From: Candidatus Amarolinea dominans
GTDB lineage: Bacteria > Chloroflexota > Anaerolineae > SSC4 > Amarolineaceae
Assembly: GCA_016719785.1 (NCBI GenBank)
Contig: JADJYJ010000005.1
Location: 1 to 64,000, forward strand
Reading direction: 5' to 3'
DNA: 64,000 bases
Part shown: piece after piece, positions 63,009-64,000 of the stretch
Position numbering within the stretch: position 1 is the first letter of the stretch
Layout: each line of letters begins with the position of its first letter
Position numbers and translations under genes: made by a program
The notes under the pieces: model-generated
Seen by the model: only the letters and a program-made list of their open reading frames with translations
Database searches by the model: none
What the model was told of the DNA's origin: nothing

Positions 63009-64000
63009 CTATTTTCCGCCCGCTGCTAATGTCGCAAGATACTTCCGCTTTGTGAGCCAGGTGAATCCGTACCCCACGGCAATCAGGACAATCGGTCCGG
63101 CATACGTCTGGAGCACCAAGCCTATCGCCTCGCTGGTGCTCTCCGAGCCCATGACATAATCCAACCCGGCGCCGAGGTATGCGGCAAAACTCAACGCCAA
63201 TGTGACGCCGGCCGCAGTGTATGCGACCGAATCCGCTTTCAACATGGTAAACGGCGCTTCCATTTTCTTGTGCCTGAAGACAATATACGCCGCGACCAGG
63301 ATAATATACGGTATCACTAGCGACAGGGCTGTCATATTGGTCACGAGTACGAAAAACGATTCAACGCCACTCAGCCCGAACAACGGAATCGCTATCAGAA
63401 CAATCACAACCGCGGCTTGCGTCCAAAGCGCGTTCTTCAACGTGCCTGTCTTATCTTTGTTGGTAAGGAAACGCGGAAATGTGCCCTCCGGCACGTCGGC
63501 AAACATCGCCCTGATCGGCGATTCCATCCATACAACAAAACCGCCTATGGAGGCAACGAATGTAACAAAGGCAACCAGACGGACCATTATTGCGCCGTTG
63601 AGTCCGAAGTTCTCCGCCAGAATCTGATACACAACGTATTCGGCATTCGCCAAGCCAGCCTCAGTAAGGGCTTCCGGCGAGGCAACCAGACTCACAGCCA
63701 GCGAGCCGATAATATACGCCGCAGCTACAAACAACGTCGCAATAATCACGCCGCGCGGGAAGTTCCTGCTCGGCTTGTCGACATCAGTGATATAGGTTCC
63801 AGCGACCTCAGCGCCTGCGACAGCGAGGAGCAGCCATGCAAACGTGGCAAAATAGGTAATGTCAAAATCAGGCATCACGTTCCCAGCCGTGAATGCCGTC
63901 GCAGACGGTGTTCCAAGCAACAGTCCGACACCGGCGAACACGATGAACAGCACGACGAGAAGGATCGTGAGCGGGCCTCCCACATCGCTAAGCTTTGAAA
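63009..64000 (-). CDS. APC-family amino acid permease, 5' end beyond the window
   Basis: About 325 C-terminal residues with eight membrane helices are visible, including FATFAWLLLAVAGAEVAGTY (the typical TM6 region with ITDVDKPSRNFPRG after it), MESPIRAMFADVPEGTFPRF and KKMEAPFTMLKADSVAYTAA. The pattern fits the glutamate:GABA antiporter/YjeM-like branch of the APC superfamily. Together with the dipeptidase it could form a peptide or amino acid use unit. Confidence 0.85.
   Translation of the reverse strand, partial: SKLSDVGGPLTILLVVLFIVFAGVGLLLGTPSATAFTAGNVMPDFDITYFATFAWLLLAVAGAEVAGTYITDVDKPSRNFPRGVIIATLFVAAAYIIGSLAVSLVASPEALTEAGLANAEYVVYQILAENFGLNGAIMVRLVAFVTFVASIGGFVVWMESPIRAMFADVPEGTFPRFLTNKDKTGTLKNALWTQAAVVIVLIAIPLFGLSGVESFFVLVTNMTALSLVIPYIILVAAYIVFRHKKMEAPFTMLKADSVAYTAAGVTLALSFAAYLGAGLDYVMGSESTSEAIGLVLQTYAGPIVLIAVGYGFTWLTKRKYLATLAAGGK

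Overview
The window looks like part of a chromosome from an uncultured, GC-rich member of the Chloroflexota (Anaerolineae-like). The evidence is indirect: secreted proteins with long Thr-Pro linkers, a four-cysteine membrane-anchored domain common in that phylum, dockerin and beta-helix exoproteins, and a NarL-type kinase with a large sensor domain. No rRNA or tRNA gene was recognised, so the placement is an inference. Many long genes are broken by one-base shifts at homopolymers, often where a near-identical repeat copy keeps the full run. I read most of these as sequencing errors and annotate such genes as single loci.

Layout. 1-2.1 kb: an RNB ribonuclease, a DnaQ-like exonuclease and a NUDIX hydrolase on the minus strand. 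2.2-2.5 kb: three 122-bp tandem repeats. 2.8-11.7 kb: one giant secreted beta-helix protein with a dockerin-like start, a Thr-Pro linker, 687-bp internal repeats and a C-terminal metzincin-like protease. 12.1-13.4 kb: ECF sigma factor, zinc-finger anti-sigma factor and a truncated PEP-synthase start. 13.3-17.2 kb: a mosaic of toxin-antitoxin genes and remnants joined by repeated terminator/promoter modules. 17.2-28.6 kb: an aromatic amino acid cluster with a fused AroH-type chorismate mutase/prephenate dehydratase, two DAHP synthases, TyrA, AroA and AroE. A promoter, an aromatic-rich leader peptide and a terminator/antiterminator set precede it, so ribosome-mediated attenuation is likely. Two Thr-Pro exoprotein genes sit inside the cluster. 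28.6-40 kb: membrane proteins, a glycosyltransferase with an in-frame repeat insertion, RTX and CSLREA exoprotein pieces, a sensor kinase fused to one of those pieces, and an ADP-forming acyl-CoA synthetase with degraded partial copies nearby.

The most notable region is 40.0-61.2 kb. It is a cassette array of the integron type: 32 attC-like sites (paired RYYYAAC / GTTRRRY cores with inverted arms) alternate with short genes that all lie on the minus strand, each with its attC just past the stop codon. Cassette genes encode a RibD_C/DHFR-like reductase, a PIN toxin pair, an NHL-repeat lipoprotein, two NTF2-like proteins, a VanZ-like protein, a methyltransferase, an F420-dependent-reductase-like protein, three small membrane proteins (one YccF), a HAD phosphatase, a DinB protein and MazEF. 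More than ten further cassettes are short and carry the same ~95-bp body with no convincing gene. Two insertion sequences (IS4/IS701-like and IS21-like) have entered the array. No integrase gene is visible, so within this window it is an integrase-less attC cluster (CALIN). By orientation, intI/attI would lie to the right of about 61 kb.

The right end, 61.2-64 kb, holds an aminoacyl-histidine dipeptidase and the end of an APC-family amino acid permease.
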